DNA of 64,000 nucleotides from Nocardioides silvaticus (GCF_003160695.1 NZ_QGDD01000005.1:186001-250000); one strand, 5' to 3'. Shown: positions 1-7,363, numbered from the stretch's first letter. Numbers and translations are program-made. The notes: generated from the sequence alone by a model not told the origin.

Positions 1-282
1 TTCGACGCAGACGAGGATTGAGTAGCGGTTGTCTGCGTTGAGGCCGGTCACTCGAACGGTGGTGCCGGTGGTTGAGAAGTCGTGTGAGGTGAGGAACTTG
101 CCGAGGAACTCGTCGGCGAAGCTGATGTTCATGACCTCGACTCCGGTGAAGTCGATGGTCAGGGCGAGGTTCGTGTGTCCTTCGAGAAGGTCGTCGAGTC
201 TTGCTCGGCCCTCTTGTCCTAGTGGCCGTGTGGCTGGGTACTTGCCGAGCTGAACGACGGAAAAGGTGGTCGCGTTGTTCAT
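1..282 (-). CDS. STAS-like domain protein (DUF4325 type), 3' end cut by window
   Basis: The ATG at 282 is preceded by GGAGAA, and 94 codons are readable before the gene runs off the left edge. The visible protein has an alternating strand-helix pattern, with the core around residues 39-68 (LALTIDFTGVEVMNISFADE) that is typical of STAS-like DUF4325 proteins. Such domains resemble anti-sigma-factor antagonists. It begins 13 nt after the stop of the GHKL ATPase gene, so the two form an operon; by analogy the STAS protein could be the partner or substrate of that ATPase in a switch. The C-terminus is not seen. Confidence 0.7.
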   Translation of the reverse strand, partial: MNNATTFSVVQLGKYPATRPLGQEGRARLDDLLEGHTNLALTIDFTGVEVMNISFADEFLGKFLTSHDFSTTGTTVRVTGLNADNRYSILVCVE

Positions 283-295
283 ATCTTCTCCGGTT

Positions 296-1246
296 TCATT
301 CTCTCGATTGAACCACAGTCTTGCTGGTCGTGTTCACCCGATGGGTGAGCCACGCCCATGTGCCTGCGGTTTGATCTGGGCGGTCATGGAGGGTCTGTCG
401 CTGGCTGTTTGTGGCGCCGTGGATGCGGACCTCGCCCTTGCCTGATCGGATCCGAAGGGACACTTCTCCGACCCTTCTGGTGTCTTTGATGACGTCGTAG
501 AGTCCGTTGCCACGTTTGTCGTCGGGCACGCCGGTGACGCCTGTAACTCCGGCCCTCGTGGCTCTGGCGATCGCGTGCTTGTCCTGGGTGTAGAACGCGT
601 ACTTCGGGTTTCGTCGTAGGTGTTCCATGATGCCCATGCCGGTGTCGCAGACCGCGAACTCGAGTCTTGGGCCGTCGGTGGTGGTGCCAGTGTGAAGTTG
701 GGCCGCCATGAACGCACCACGTTCACTGGGGCCGTGTTCGGTGGCGTTCCCGATGAGTTCGCCGCAGGCTCGTAGCACGGCGGCGCCCGCTTCGCTGTCT
801 TCGCCGTAGAAGCCCATGACGAGCGGCCCGAGGCGCTCGGCGAGGTCATCAACGTTGCTGGGGTTCAAGGCGGTGACCTCAAGGAGGGATCCGGACTGGT
901 CAGACCGGGTGTCGGGTGGGACGCGGCCGATGATCCGGGGACGGGACGGCAGGTGCCGCAGGACGTCCATCCGCTGCAGGTAGGACGCCATTGCCTGGTC
1001 GGTCGGCATCATCAGCGTCACCGGGAGCGCACCGGAAGCTGCCCAGTGAGCCCACGCGACGATGCCGGCCAGGTCGAGCGGGCACGCGAACGTGAGAGCG
1101 GTCGCGTCGAGGACGAGCTGGTCTGGGTCCTGGCCGGTCAGGAACGCGCCACCAGCGAGCGGCATCGCCCCGGCCAGATTCAGTTCCACCCCGGGAGTGT
1201 CCCGCGCCGCGCCTGGACACGCGGTGACCGACGCACGAGTTGACAC
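296..1246 (-). CDS. GHKL-type ATPase with N-terminal STAS-like region
   Basis: This 316-residue protein carries a histidine-kinase-like (GHKL) ATP-binding domain in its C-terminal half. The N box is E163-LIGN-ATEH171, the G1 box is D201-TGMG and the G2 box is RGNGLYDVI at about 245-253. Residues about 40-100 look like a STAS-type fold. No histidine phosphoacceptor domain or membrane segment is visible, so it is more like an anti-sigma-type kinase or soluble signalling ATPase than a sensor kinase. The GTG start at 1246 is the only start that keeps the whole N-terminal domain, but its ribosome site is weak. It is transcribed divergently from the ubiquitin-like operon and heads the operon that includes the STAS gene. 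Confidence 0.72.
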   Translation of the reverse strand: MSTRASVTACPGAARDTPGVELNLAGAMPLAGGAFLTGQDPDQLVLDATALTFACPLDLAGIVAWAHWAASGALPVTLMMPTDQAMASYLQRMDVLRHLPSRPRIIGRVPPDTRSDQSGSLLEVTALNPSNVDDLAERLGPLVMGFYGEDSEAGAAVLRACGELIGNATEHGPSERGAFMAAQLHTGTTTDGPRLEFAVCDTGMGIMEHLRRNPKYAFYTQDKHAIARATRAGVTGVTGVPDDKRGNGLYDVIKDTRRVGEVSLRIRSGKGEVRIHGATNSQRQTLHDRPDQTAGTWAWLTHRVNTTSKTVVQSRE

Positions 1247-1268
1247 GAGACTTGGGCGGCTCTACCGT
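1240..1268 (+). promoter_or_regulatory. Predicted sigma70-type promoter of the ubiquitin-like operon
   Basis: A perfect -35 box TTGACA (1240-1245) is followed, 17 nt later, by TACCGT (1263-1268) as -10, about 80 nt before the ATG of the Ubl gene. The -35 box overlaps the first codons of the divergent GHKL ATPase gene, so the two transcription units share this control region. The call is from sequence consensus only. Confidence 0.5.
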
Positions 1269-1287
1269 TTCATTGTGTACAGTGAAA
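1268..1287. promoter_or_regulatory. Imperfect palindrome (candidate operator) between divergent operons
   Basis: The 20-bp stretch beginning TTTCATTG and ending AGTGAAA around a TGTACA core matches its own reverse complement at 16 of 20 positions. It starts at the end of the predicted -10 box and would cover the transcription start of the ubiquitin-like operon, as a repressor site would. No helix-turn-helix gene is visible in the flanking operons. Confidence 0.4.
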
Positions 1288-1348
1288 TCGATGAGACGGA
1301 CTTGTTCTTGATCCACCTCAACACGATGGTCAACTCAAGGAGACCCTA

Positions 1349-1648
1349 ATGAACGTCCAGGCAGAGAAGCCCCGGACCGAGGACGACGTCGTCGTCCACG
1401 CGACTTTCGCGGCCGCCACGAAGCAGTTCAACGAGAAGTTCACCTCGGCCACCCCGCTCGCCACGGTGCTCGCGGCCGTGCTGGCCTTCTTCAACATCGA
1501 GTCCGATGGAACCACCAGGTACTTCTTCGTCGCGAACGGCGACGAGCAGGACCCGAGTACGACCGTCGGCGCGATCGCCGAGGACGGTCCGGGGCACTCG
1601 CACTCGGTCAAGCTGTCCCTCCGGACCGAGACGATCTCGGGCAGCTGA
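1349..1648 (+). CDS. Ubiquitin-like beta-grasp protein (Ubl modifier)
   Basis: This 99-residue protein starts at an ATG preceded by AAGGAGA. Residues about 14-99 follow the beta-grasp order: a first strand pair (VVVHATF..., EKFTSAT), a helix (PLATVLAAVLAFF), then RYFFVANG, a 70s loop with TTVGAI, and a last strand VKLSLRTE ending in ISGS. The helix, the RYFFV strand, the loop before TTVGAI and the flexible C-terminal tail align by eye with ubiquitin (helix, RLIFAGK, TLSDY, LVLRLRGG). The C-terminus ends Gly98-Ser99 rather than Gly-Gly, so either Ser is conjugated or it is trimmed, perhaps by the JAMM protein of the operon. There is one beta-grasp domain, unlike BilA, which has two. It is the first gene of the operon and the presumed modifier. 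Confidence 0.75.
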   Translation: MNVQAEKPRTEDDVVVHATFAAATKQFNEKFTSATPLATVLAAVLAFFNIESDGTTRYFFVANGDEQDPSTTVGAIAEDGPGHSHSVKLSLRTETISGS

Positions 1649-1649
1649 G

Positions 1650-2114
1650 GTGGACTACGAGAGCCAGCTGCGCCTCGAGCGTGACGCCGCAGTGGTGGCC
1701 GCCGCGCTCGAGGCCGCCGGTGGCCACCTCGTCCATCGGGTGGCGGACCCCGACGACCCGAACGCACCGGTCGACCGGCCCGGGCTCTACTGGGCGGTGA
1801 TCCAGCCGTCCGCGCCGGGCACCGACCCCTTCATCGCTCGGGTGTTCTGGTCCGTCTACCCCGACCGGCCGCCGTCGCTGCTTTTCGCGACCGAGGTCGG
1901 CGGTCCAACCAACTTCGCCAGTGCGTGGCCGGCTGCGAACGGCTACCGGGCACCGAACGACATCTGCAAGCCGTTCACCGCCGAGGGCCAGGCTCTGCAC
2001 GGCGAGTGGGCCGCCGGCGTAACCGCATGGCGGTCGGACGGGAACCCGTTCCTGTACGTCACCGAAAACGTCATCGACGACATCAACCGAGTTCGAGGAG
2101 CACGCGCATCATGA
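1650..2114 (+). CDS. E2/UBC-like ubiquitin-conjugating protein
   Basis: I place the start at GTG 1650, immediately after the Ubl stop codon; longer versions of this frame only overlap the Ubl gene. The 154-residue product has the UBC hallmark YPDRPP (residues 70-75), like the YPxxPP turn of eukaryotic E2s, followed by a strand SLLFATEV. It then has W93..NG..APNDICKPF, in which Cys106 sits where E2 enzymes have the catalytic cysteine of their G-x-I-C-L motif. A helix-forming C-terminus follows (VTENVIDDINRV). Its predicted job is to take the activated Ubl from the E1-like protein and pass it to a target. It overlaps the JAMM gene by ATGA. No E3 candidate is visible. Confidence 0.78.
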   Translation: MDYESQLRLERDAAVVAAALEAAGGHLVHRVADPDDPNAPVDRPGLYWAVIQPSAPGTDPFIARVFWSVYPDRPPSLLFATEVGGPTNFASAWPAANGYRAPNDICKPFTAEGQALHGEWAAGVTAWRSDGNPFLYVTENVIDDINRVRGARAS

Positions 2115-2596
2115 CCATCCTTCGCCTCGGAGCTGACGCCGTCGACGTCCTCGTCGGCGACGCCGCCCGGTACGGCGCCCTCGGCGTAGAGACCGGCGCA
2201 CTCCTCCTCACGCCGCCCGATGACCCAACGGTCACCGTCGTTGCGCTCGCCGGGACCGCCGGCATCGACCGGCACCCCCAACTCCTGGTGTTCTCCTCCG
2301 CCGCGCTGAACCCGCTGTTCTCCTACGCCGAGGACAACAGTCTTCAGCTTCGCGCCCAGCTGCACTCCCACAGGCATAAGGCATTCCTGTCGCACACCGA
2401 CAAGACCGGGAACATCCGGGTGCCCGGTTTCATCGCCTCGGTCATTCCGAACTTCGCGACTCCGGCCACGGACCCGGCCACCTGGGGTTGGTGGACCTTC
2501 GAGGACGGCGACTGGCAGCCCATCGAGCCCGCCACCATCACGACACACACCACCATGGTCATCACCTTCGACGCGGACGGTGTCCGTGAGCACTGA
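2111..2596 (+). CDS. JAMM/MPN-type metallo-isopeptidase (deubiquitinase-like)
   Basis: The 161-residue product starts in an ATGA overlap with the E2-like gene. It carries a JAMM zinc-protease signature: Glu27 in ETGALL, then HSHRHKAFLSHTD with His85, His87, Ser94 and Asp97. The spacing between the second His and Ser (6 residues) is one shorter than in Rpn11-type proteins, but all zinc and catalytic positions are present. Family knowledge: JAMM enzymes in bacterial Ubl operons remove or mature the modifier. Here it could trim the terminal Ser of the Ubl, release it from targets, or both. Its 3' end overlaps the E1-like gene by 17 nt, which shows tight operon coupling. Confidence 0.8.
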   Translation: MTILRLGADAVDVLVGDAARYGALGVETGALLLTPPDDPTVTVVALAGTAGIDRHPQLLVFSSAALNPLFSYAEDNSLQLRAQLHSHRHKAFLSHTDKTGNIRVPGFIASVIPNFATPATDPATWGWWTFEDGDWQPIEPATITTHTTMVITFDADGVREH

Positions 2597-4055
2597 CGCC
2601 ACCAACTACAGCCGCCCGCTGCGCCTCGCGGCCGGCAGCTCTGGTACCGACGAGGCCGACCTCGCGACCCGGCTGGAGAACAGCACCGTCCTCGTCACTG
2701 CCGATCCGACCGCCCCGGCGGTCGCAACGACCCTGCGGGTCCTGATCGGGAACCTGCGTCGGCTCCCCCTCCGACTCCACCTCGACCCGAACGGCGGAGA
2801 CGGGCACCTCGACCCGGACCTGGTCGCCGAGCTGCATCAGCTCTCCGCCGGCATCGACGCCGACTGGTCGCTGGCGTTGACCCGCCCCGAGACCACCACG
2901 TTCCACGTCCACATCGGGACGAGGTCCACCTCGGCGCACGTTAGCGGCGTCGCCGACGGCCACGGCGCCCGGCTGCGACCCGCCGGCATCAAGTTCACTC
3001 CGCTCCAGCAGCCCGGCACCGGGCTCGGCGGCGTCCTGGCCGGCGCGATGCTCACCGCCGAGGTGTTCAAGGTCGTCGTTGGCGTCCGCCCCGACCGGCA
3101 CGGACCTGCCCGGCCCATCGACTTCTGCCCCATCACCCTGAGCGAACCCGACGCCACCGTCCGGCCCCTGAAGCCGCTGCACGCGACGGCCCTAATCGGC
3201 GGCGGCGCAATCGGCACCGCCATCGCCCTCATCTTCCGCGAGCTGAACGCCACCGGAGCCCTCACCGTCGTCGATCCCGAGACCTACGACAATCCGAACG
3301 TCACCACCTACAGTCTCGGCGACCGGGTCACCGCCGCAGAAAAGACGCCCAAGGTGCACCTGGTCCGCGACCAGCTTCCCGGCGTAAACGTCGAACCGTT
3401 CGTCGGGACCGCCCGCGACTACATCCAGGCGGTCGACGCCGGCACCCAGCCCATGCCGACCACCGTCCTCGGCGCCGTCGACAGCATCGACGCCCGCCAC
3501 GAGATCGCCGCCATCCACGCCACCCACACTCTGGACGGCAGCACTGGCGGCGCCACCGGAACGATGCTCAGCCTCTCCGAAGCGACCTGGGCCGGACCGT
3601 GCCTGCGCTGCTACTACCCGCATCGTCCCAACCAGGGGCCTACGGTCATCGATGTCCTCGCTGAGCGCACCGGTCTCCCGCGCGACCTCCTGGCCCGAGG
3701 CACCGACAATTTCACCGCCGAGCAGCTCGCCGCCCTCGGCGACATGACTCCCGAGGACCGCGCGATCCTGGAGAGGCACGTCGGAAAGGACATCTGCGGC
3801 CTCGGGAAGGCGTTCGGCCTCACTGGCGAGAACGAGAGTTTCAACCCGTCCGCCGCGTTCGTCGCACAGCAGGCCGCCGCGCTCGTCGTCGGCGCCCTCA
3901 TCCGCGGCGGAATCGCCGCTCGACCTAACTACGTCCAGTACGACGCGCTCTTCGGCCCGTACGGCGACATGACGCTGCATCGGAACCCGCGCGCCGGCTG
4001 CCGCTGCCAGACCGACGCCGAACTTCACCGCGCCGTCAGGTCCCACCGGCGATGA
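2580..4055 (+). CDS. E1-like (ThiF-type) Ubl-activating adenylyltransferase
   Basis: The 491-residue product starts at GTG 2580 (a second GTG at 2586 is possible). The C-terminal part is a ThiF/E1 Rossmann domain: the nucleotide loop GGGAIG (207-212), the acidic strand end VVDPETYDNPN with Asp232, and AVDSIDAR (Asp301), which matches the D-x-x-x-x-R region of E1s. CLRC (341-344) and CRC (474-476) look like zinc ligands. Cys406 in DICGL is a possible catalytic cysteine, but this is uncertain. The first 200 residues show no motif I recognise; comparable E1s carry an inactive N-terminal domain. Predicted role: ATP-dependent adenylation of the Ubl C-terminus and transfer to the E2-like protein. 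It is the last gene of the four-gene overlapping operon. Confidence 0.8.
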   Translation: MSVSTDATNYSRPLRLAAGSSGTDEADLATRLENSTVLVTADPTAPAVATTLRVLIGNLRRLPLRLHLDPNGGDGHLDPDLVAELHQLSAGIDADWSLALTRPETTTFHVHIGTRSTSAHVSGVADGHGARLRPAGIKFTPLQQPGTGLGGVLAGAMLTAEVFKVVVGVRPDRHGPARPIDFCPITLSEPDATVRPLKPLHATALIGGGAIGTAIALIFRELNATGALTVVDPETYDNPNVTTYSLGDRVTAAEKTPKVHLVRDQLPGVNVEPFVGTARDYIQAVDAGTQPMPTTVLGAVDSIDARHEIAAIHATHTLDGSTGGATGTMLSLSEATWAGPCLRCYYPHRPNQGPTVIDVLAERTGLPRDLLARGTDNFTAEQLAALGDMTPEDRAILERHVGKDICGLGKAFGLTGENESFNPSAAFVAQQAAALVVGALIRGGIAARPNYVQYDALFGPYGDMTLHRNPRAGCRCQTDAELHRAVRSHRR

Positions 4056-4200
4056 TCAAGGGCCGGTGGACGCGACGAAGACTGCAGCACGCGCCCGGGA
4101 TAGCTGGTCCTTCGGCGCCGTTCGCCACCAACCCGTCGTGGCGCTTGTCGGAGGCTCTTGGCATCTCTCGGTGCAGACGATGTGAGGGGAGGTGAGCACC

Positions 4201-4323
4201 ATGGCGAAGAGCAGTGGCAAGCCCAGCAAGTCCGCACTCTCGAAGGCTGGCAAGACGCTGGCTTCAAACGGATCGTCGAAGTCTGCCAAATCGCAGGCCG
4301 GAACGACTCTCGGCAAGGGCTGA
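4201..4323 (+). CDS. Small Ser/Lys-rich basic peptide, 40 residues
   Basis: The ATG at 4201 has an excellent ribosome site, GGGGAGGTGA, 6 nt upstream, so translation is likely despite the size. The peptide starts MAKSSGKPSKSALSKAGKTL and ends AGTTLGKG. It is made almost only of Ser, Lys, Ala, Gly and Thr, and resembles the short, widespread family with SAGKTLSS/KSAKSxAGSxL repeats, whose function I do not know. It lies 145 nt after the E1-like gene and just before a hairpin terminator, so it is probably the last gene of the same transcript. Lysine-rich and unstructured, it could be a target or anchor for Ubl conjugation; that is speculation. Confidence 0.6.
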   Translation: MAKSSGKPSKSALSKAGKTLASNGSSKSAKSQAGTTLGKG

Positions 4324-4338
4324 CCCCGGCACGCGATC

Positions 4339-4377
4339 CGTGCGGGGTGGACAGAGGTGACGTGCCCACCCCGCACG
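4339..4377 (+). terminator. Hairpin terminator after the Ubl operon
   Basis: A perfect 12-bp stem (CGTGCGGGGTGG at 4339-4350 with its complement at 4366-4377) encloses a 15-nt loop, 15 nt after the stop of the small peptide gene. There is no T-run, as is common in high-GC actinobacteria. About 240 further bases before the next gene show nothing I can name. Confidence 0.55.
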
Positions 4378-4616
4378 CGCGTCCGACGGGTCACTCCGCC
4401 GGCCACGCACCTCGATGGCGCACGGCGCGGCGACCTTACCCGTCATTGTTCGCTGTCTCGCACGTCGAACGGCGAGCGCGTCGACCCGATCGGCCAGCCG
4501 CTACCCCCGGCTGTCACAACCGTTGCGAAAGATCGAGCGCGCCGGCGACGATCGTCTCGTTAACCGTGTCGCTCTGCACCCTTGCTGGAGCAATCAGCCC
4601 GCTTGAGACTGCAGTG

Positions 4617-6092
4617 ATGACAGATAAGGACGCCCGGGCCGACCTCGCAGATCGGATGAGGACGGCACGAGTCCGGGCCTTCCTCGACCCGGACGAGGTA
4701 GCGCAGCCCGCGGACGAGTTCGAAGCGCTACTCCTGCGCACCGCCCAGATTCATGTGCAAGCGGTGACGGAGAAGACCCGCTCTGCCTACGCTCGTCGCT
4801 GGCGAAAGTTCGAAGCATGGTGCGGGGAGAACGGCTTCACCGCGCTCCCAGCGCCGGCCGAGACGCTGATGCTGTACCTCGCCGCGGCAGGTAACGCGAA
4901 CGGTGCTTCTCTCAACACTCTGCGCGGCTGGGCGGCGGCCATCAGGCGGATTCACGAGGAGGCGGGACTCGCATCCCCCACGGACGATCCGGCAATGCGG
5001 ATGTTCCTTCGTGGTCTGAGCAGGCAGATTCCGCCGAGGGAGAAGCCGATGCAGATCTCCGCGCTGCGGATCAATGGTCTGCGCGAGGTCATTCGCACCC
5101 TCGATGCTCGGTCTCGTGACGTTCGCGAGGTACGAGATCGGGCAGTCCTGGGAGTGATCGAAGCTGGGGCCATCGTGAACCGGATGCGAATGCTCAACTG
5201 GTCCGAGGTCCAGATCGATCGGAACGCGGTCACCGTGACTTTGCTGCCGGTCGAGCGCACCAGCAAGTCGCCGGTCGTCGTTCGCGCAGTGGCTCGAGCT
5301 GATGACCATGCGGCTTGCCCCGTCGTTGCTATGGCGGCTTGGCGGGATCTATCGGCGACAGCCGACGACGACGGAGCGGTGTTCACAACGGTCGAGGGGC
5401 AACAGGCAACCCAGAAGCGGCTTGGGGTGCGGGAGATCGGCCGGATCAAGCGGACCCGCCTGGATGCACTCGCGGGCGAAGGGAAGAAGGCGTCCTTCGC
5501 CGATGCGATGCGACTCCTTGCACAAGGCCGCACGATCGACCTTCGCGACAAGGCGCTGTTGCTTGTCGGCTGGGCAGGGGCTCATCGCAGGGGCGAAGTC
5601 GTCGATCTGCGCTGGGAAGACGTCGTCCCCCGAGACGGCGAAGGGCTTGTTATCCACCTCCGCCGCACGAAGACAGACCAAGAAGGCCGCCACGGCGCGA
5701 AGGTCGGCATCCCGTACGGCCGGAACCCGCTGACCTGCCCGGTGACGGCCCTCGCCGAGTGGCATGGCCGCGTCCAACAGCAACTTGGAGATGTGGACCC
5801 CAAGTGGCCGGTGTTTCCGGGAGTGACTCGCGCCGGCAGGATCGGTACACAGCCCCTGTCCCCAGAAGCGCTCACCAAGGTCGTGCGGAGGCGCGCGCAG
5901 GACGCAGGACTGCAGGGGCACTGGGGCGGCCGATCATTGCGGGCTGGATTCATCTCAACCTGCGCGGACCTAGAGATTCCGCTGGAGAAGATCGCCGCAC
6001 AGAGTAGACACGTCACTCTGGAATCACTCTCCAAGTACATACGTCGCGCGGACCCCTTCCGAGGATCGGCGGCAGGCAAGGTCGGTCTATGA
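4617..6092 (+). CDS. Tyrosine recombinase with a duplicated half catalytic domain
   Basis: I chose ATG 4617 (491 residues); the frame is open further upstream but overlaps the small gene and has no family character. Residues 40-135 form the SAM-like core-binding domain (TEKTRSAYARRWRKFEAWC). Residues about 172-258 look like the first half of a catalytic domain but with GAIVNRM where the catalytic Arg motif should be. Residues 307-480 are a complete second copy: Arg324 (AHRRGE), Lys352, Arg442 in RSLRAGF, His465 and nucleophile Tyr474 (SKYIRR). The box II histidine is replaced by Arg439. Both halves keep a CPVxAxxxW motif (Cys234, Cys374). It is followed by a coupled paralogue. Function: DNA strand exchange is likely, target unknown. 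Confidence 0.75.
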   Translation: MTDKDARADLADRMRTARVRAFLDPDEVAQPADEFEALLLRTAQIHVQAVTEKTRSAYARRWRKFEAWCGENGFTALPAPAETLMLYLAAAGNANGASLNTLRGWAAAIRRIHEEAGLASPTDDPAMRMFLRGLSRQIPPREKPMQISALRINGLREVIRTLDARSRDVREVRDRAVLGVIEAGAIVNRMRMLNWSEVQIDRNAVTVTLLPVERTSKSPVVVRAVARADDHAACPVVAMAAWRDLSATADDDGAVFTTVEGQQATQKRLGVREIGRIKRTRLDALAGEGKKASFADAMRLLAQGRTIDLRDKALLLVGWAGAHRRGEVVDLRWEDVVPRDGEGLVIHLRRTKTDQEGRHGAKVGIPYGRNPLTCPVTALAEWHGRVQQQLGDVDPKWPVFPGVTRAGRIGTQPLSPEALTKVVRRRAQDAGLQGHWGGRSLRAGFISTCADLEIPLEKIAAQSRHVTLESLSKYIRRADPFRGSAAGKVGL

Positions 6093-7363
6093 GCGTCGAG
6101 ACGATCCGGACTGTCAGGAACGGGGTCAGCGAGGCAAGAGCGGCGCGCGCCGAGAAGTGCTTCGGCCAATGGCAGCGGTTTCTCGGAGTCATGCAGCTGC
6201 CCGCGGACGCCAGTGGACTCGTCTTGTTCCTCACCTACCTGGGTGAGGAGGAGGGCCTCACCACTCGTCAGGTGAGCGGTCGACTCGAGCACATCGACCT
6301 GGCACGGGTCCTACGTGGGGAGGAACCGTTCCGGAGGTTGAGAGATGTCCGTGAGTTCATGCGCGGGCTCGCCAGGGAGGATCCGCTGCGAGCGGCACAG
6401 CCTGTCTCCGAGCCGCTCTACAGGGAGTTGGTCGATGCCACCATCCAGGCGGTGATGGCACCGGACGCCGACCAGCAGGCCGCGATCGCGGCGGTCCTGC
6501 TTCAGCACCACGTTCGGTGCGGGACTGCCGGTCTGATCCGCCTCCGTTGGCGCGACATCTCGTTGCGGCGTGGCTCGATGACCGTCAGCTGTCCGCCGCC
6601 CGACTCGATGTCGGGCAAGGTTCGAGCTGTCCGGGCAGTATCCGTTCAGGCGGTCAATGGGGAACTGTGCCCGGTGGCTGCGGTCGGCCGATGGCGCGAT
6701 CAGGGAGCGCGCCCGAACGATCGCGTGTTTGCAACGCTGAACAAGAGCGGCCGAGGGCCAATTCGCAAGGCGCTCCTTGTGTTGCGACAGACCGGTGACC
6801 TGCGGGCGGCCATTCGATACGCGTCGACGTCGGCATTGCAGTTGCGCGCTCGCGCGCTGCTCGCCGTCGGTTACGGCGCCGCGCTCACCAGTCAGGAAGC
6901 GCGGAGCCTCACCATCGGCGATATTGAGACGGCGTCAGAGGGGCTGGTGCTTACGGTGCCTGGTCGCGCGTACCCCTCCGTAGTGAAAAGAGATCCAGGA
7001 ATGCCCGGCTGCCCCGTCGTAGCCTGGGAGGAGTGGGTCGACGTCCTGAGGGCCCGCAGCATGGGCGATCCCGAGCGCCCGGCATTCACGGGGTTCCACG
7101 GGTTCAACCCGGTCGGCGAGCCGATGAGCCAACCTGGCATCAATGCGGTGGTCAAGGACGCGGTCGGCAAGGCCGGTCTGACCCGCGGAAACTACTCGTT
7201 CAGCTCGCTGCGATGGGGGGCGATCCGCACCGCTTTCAGGGCGGACGAGTCGATCCACAGCGTCGCTAGTCTTGCGGCGGTCAAGTCTTTCGATGGGCTG
7301 GCTCGACATCACCGTCGGGAGCACATCGTGCGTCGGTCTGTCGCAGGACAGCTGGGCCTCTAG
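6089..7363 (+). CDS. Degenerate tyrosine-recombinase-like protein, no catalytic Tyr
   Basis: The 424-residue product starts in an ATGA overlap with the preceding recombinase and has the same layout: a helical N-terminal part (1-100), a first half catalytic domain (about 127-215) and a second one (about 250-415), each with a CPVxA motif (Cys194, Cys308). In the second copy the first catalytic Arg region reads AALTSQEAR, box II is SSLRW (only Arg375 kept), and where the Tyr would lie there is LARHHRREH with no tyrosine. It is therefore probably not a strand-cleaving enzyme by itself. It may be an accessory DNA-binding partner of the upstream protein, as the strict translational coupling suggests. 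Confidence 0.65.
   Translation: MSVETIRTVRNGVSEARAARAEKCFGQWQRFLGVMQLPADASGLVLFLTYLGEEEGLTTRQVSGRLEHIDLARVLRGEEPFRRLRDVREFMRGLAREDPLRAAQPVSEPLYRELVDATIQAVMAPDADQQAAIAAVLLQHHVRCGTAGLIRLRWRDISLRRGSMTVSCPPPDSMSGKVRAVRAVSVQAVNGELCPVAAVGRWRDQGARPNDRVFATLNKSGRGPIRKALLVLRQTGDLRAAIRYASTSALQLRARALLAVGYGAALTSQEARSLTIGDIETASEGLVLTVPGRAYPSVVKRDPGMPGCPVVAWEEWVDVLRARSMGDPERPAFTGFHGFNPVGEPMSQPGINAVVKDAVGKAGLTRGNYSFSSLRWGAIRTAFRADESIHSVASLAAVKSFDGLARHHRREHIVRRSVAGQLGL

Noticed and set aside
1506..1649. Longer N-terminus for the E2-like protein
   Set aside because: This part lies in another frame of the Ubl gene, is Arg/Ser/Pro-rich and has no family character. GTG 1650 directly after the Ubl stop gives the domain start.
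4158..4616. Longer N-terminus for the first recombinase
   Set aside because: It overlaps the small peptide gene, which has its own ribosome site, and the terminator hairpin. The family fold starts after ATG 4617.
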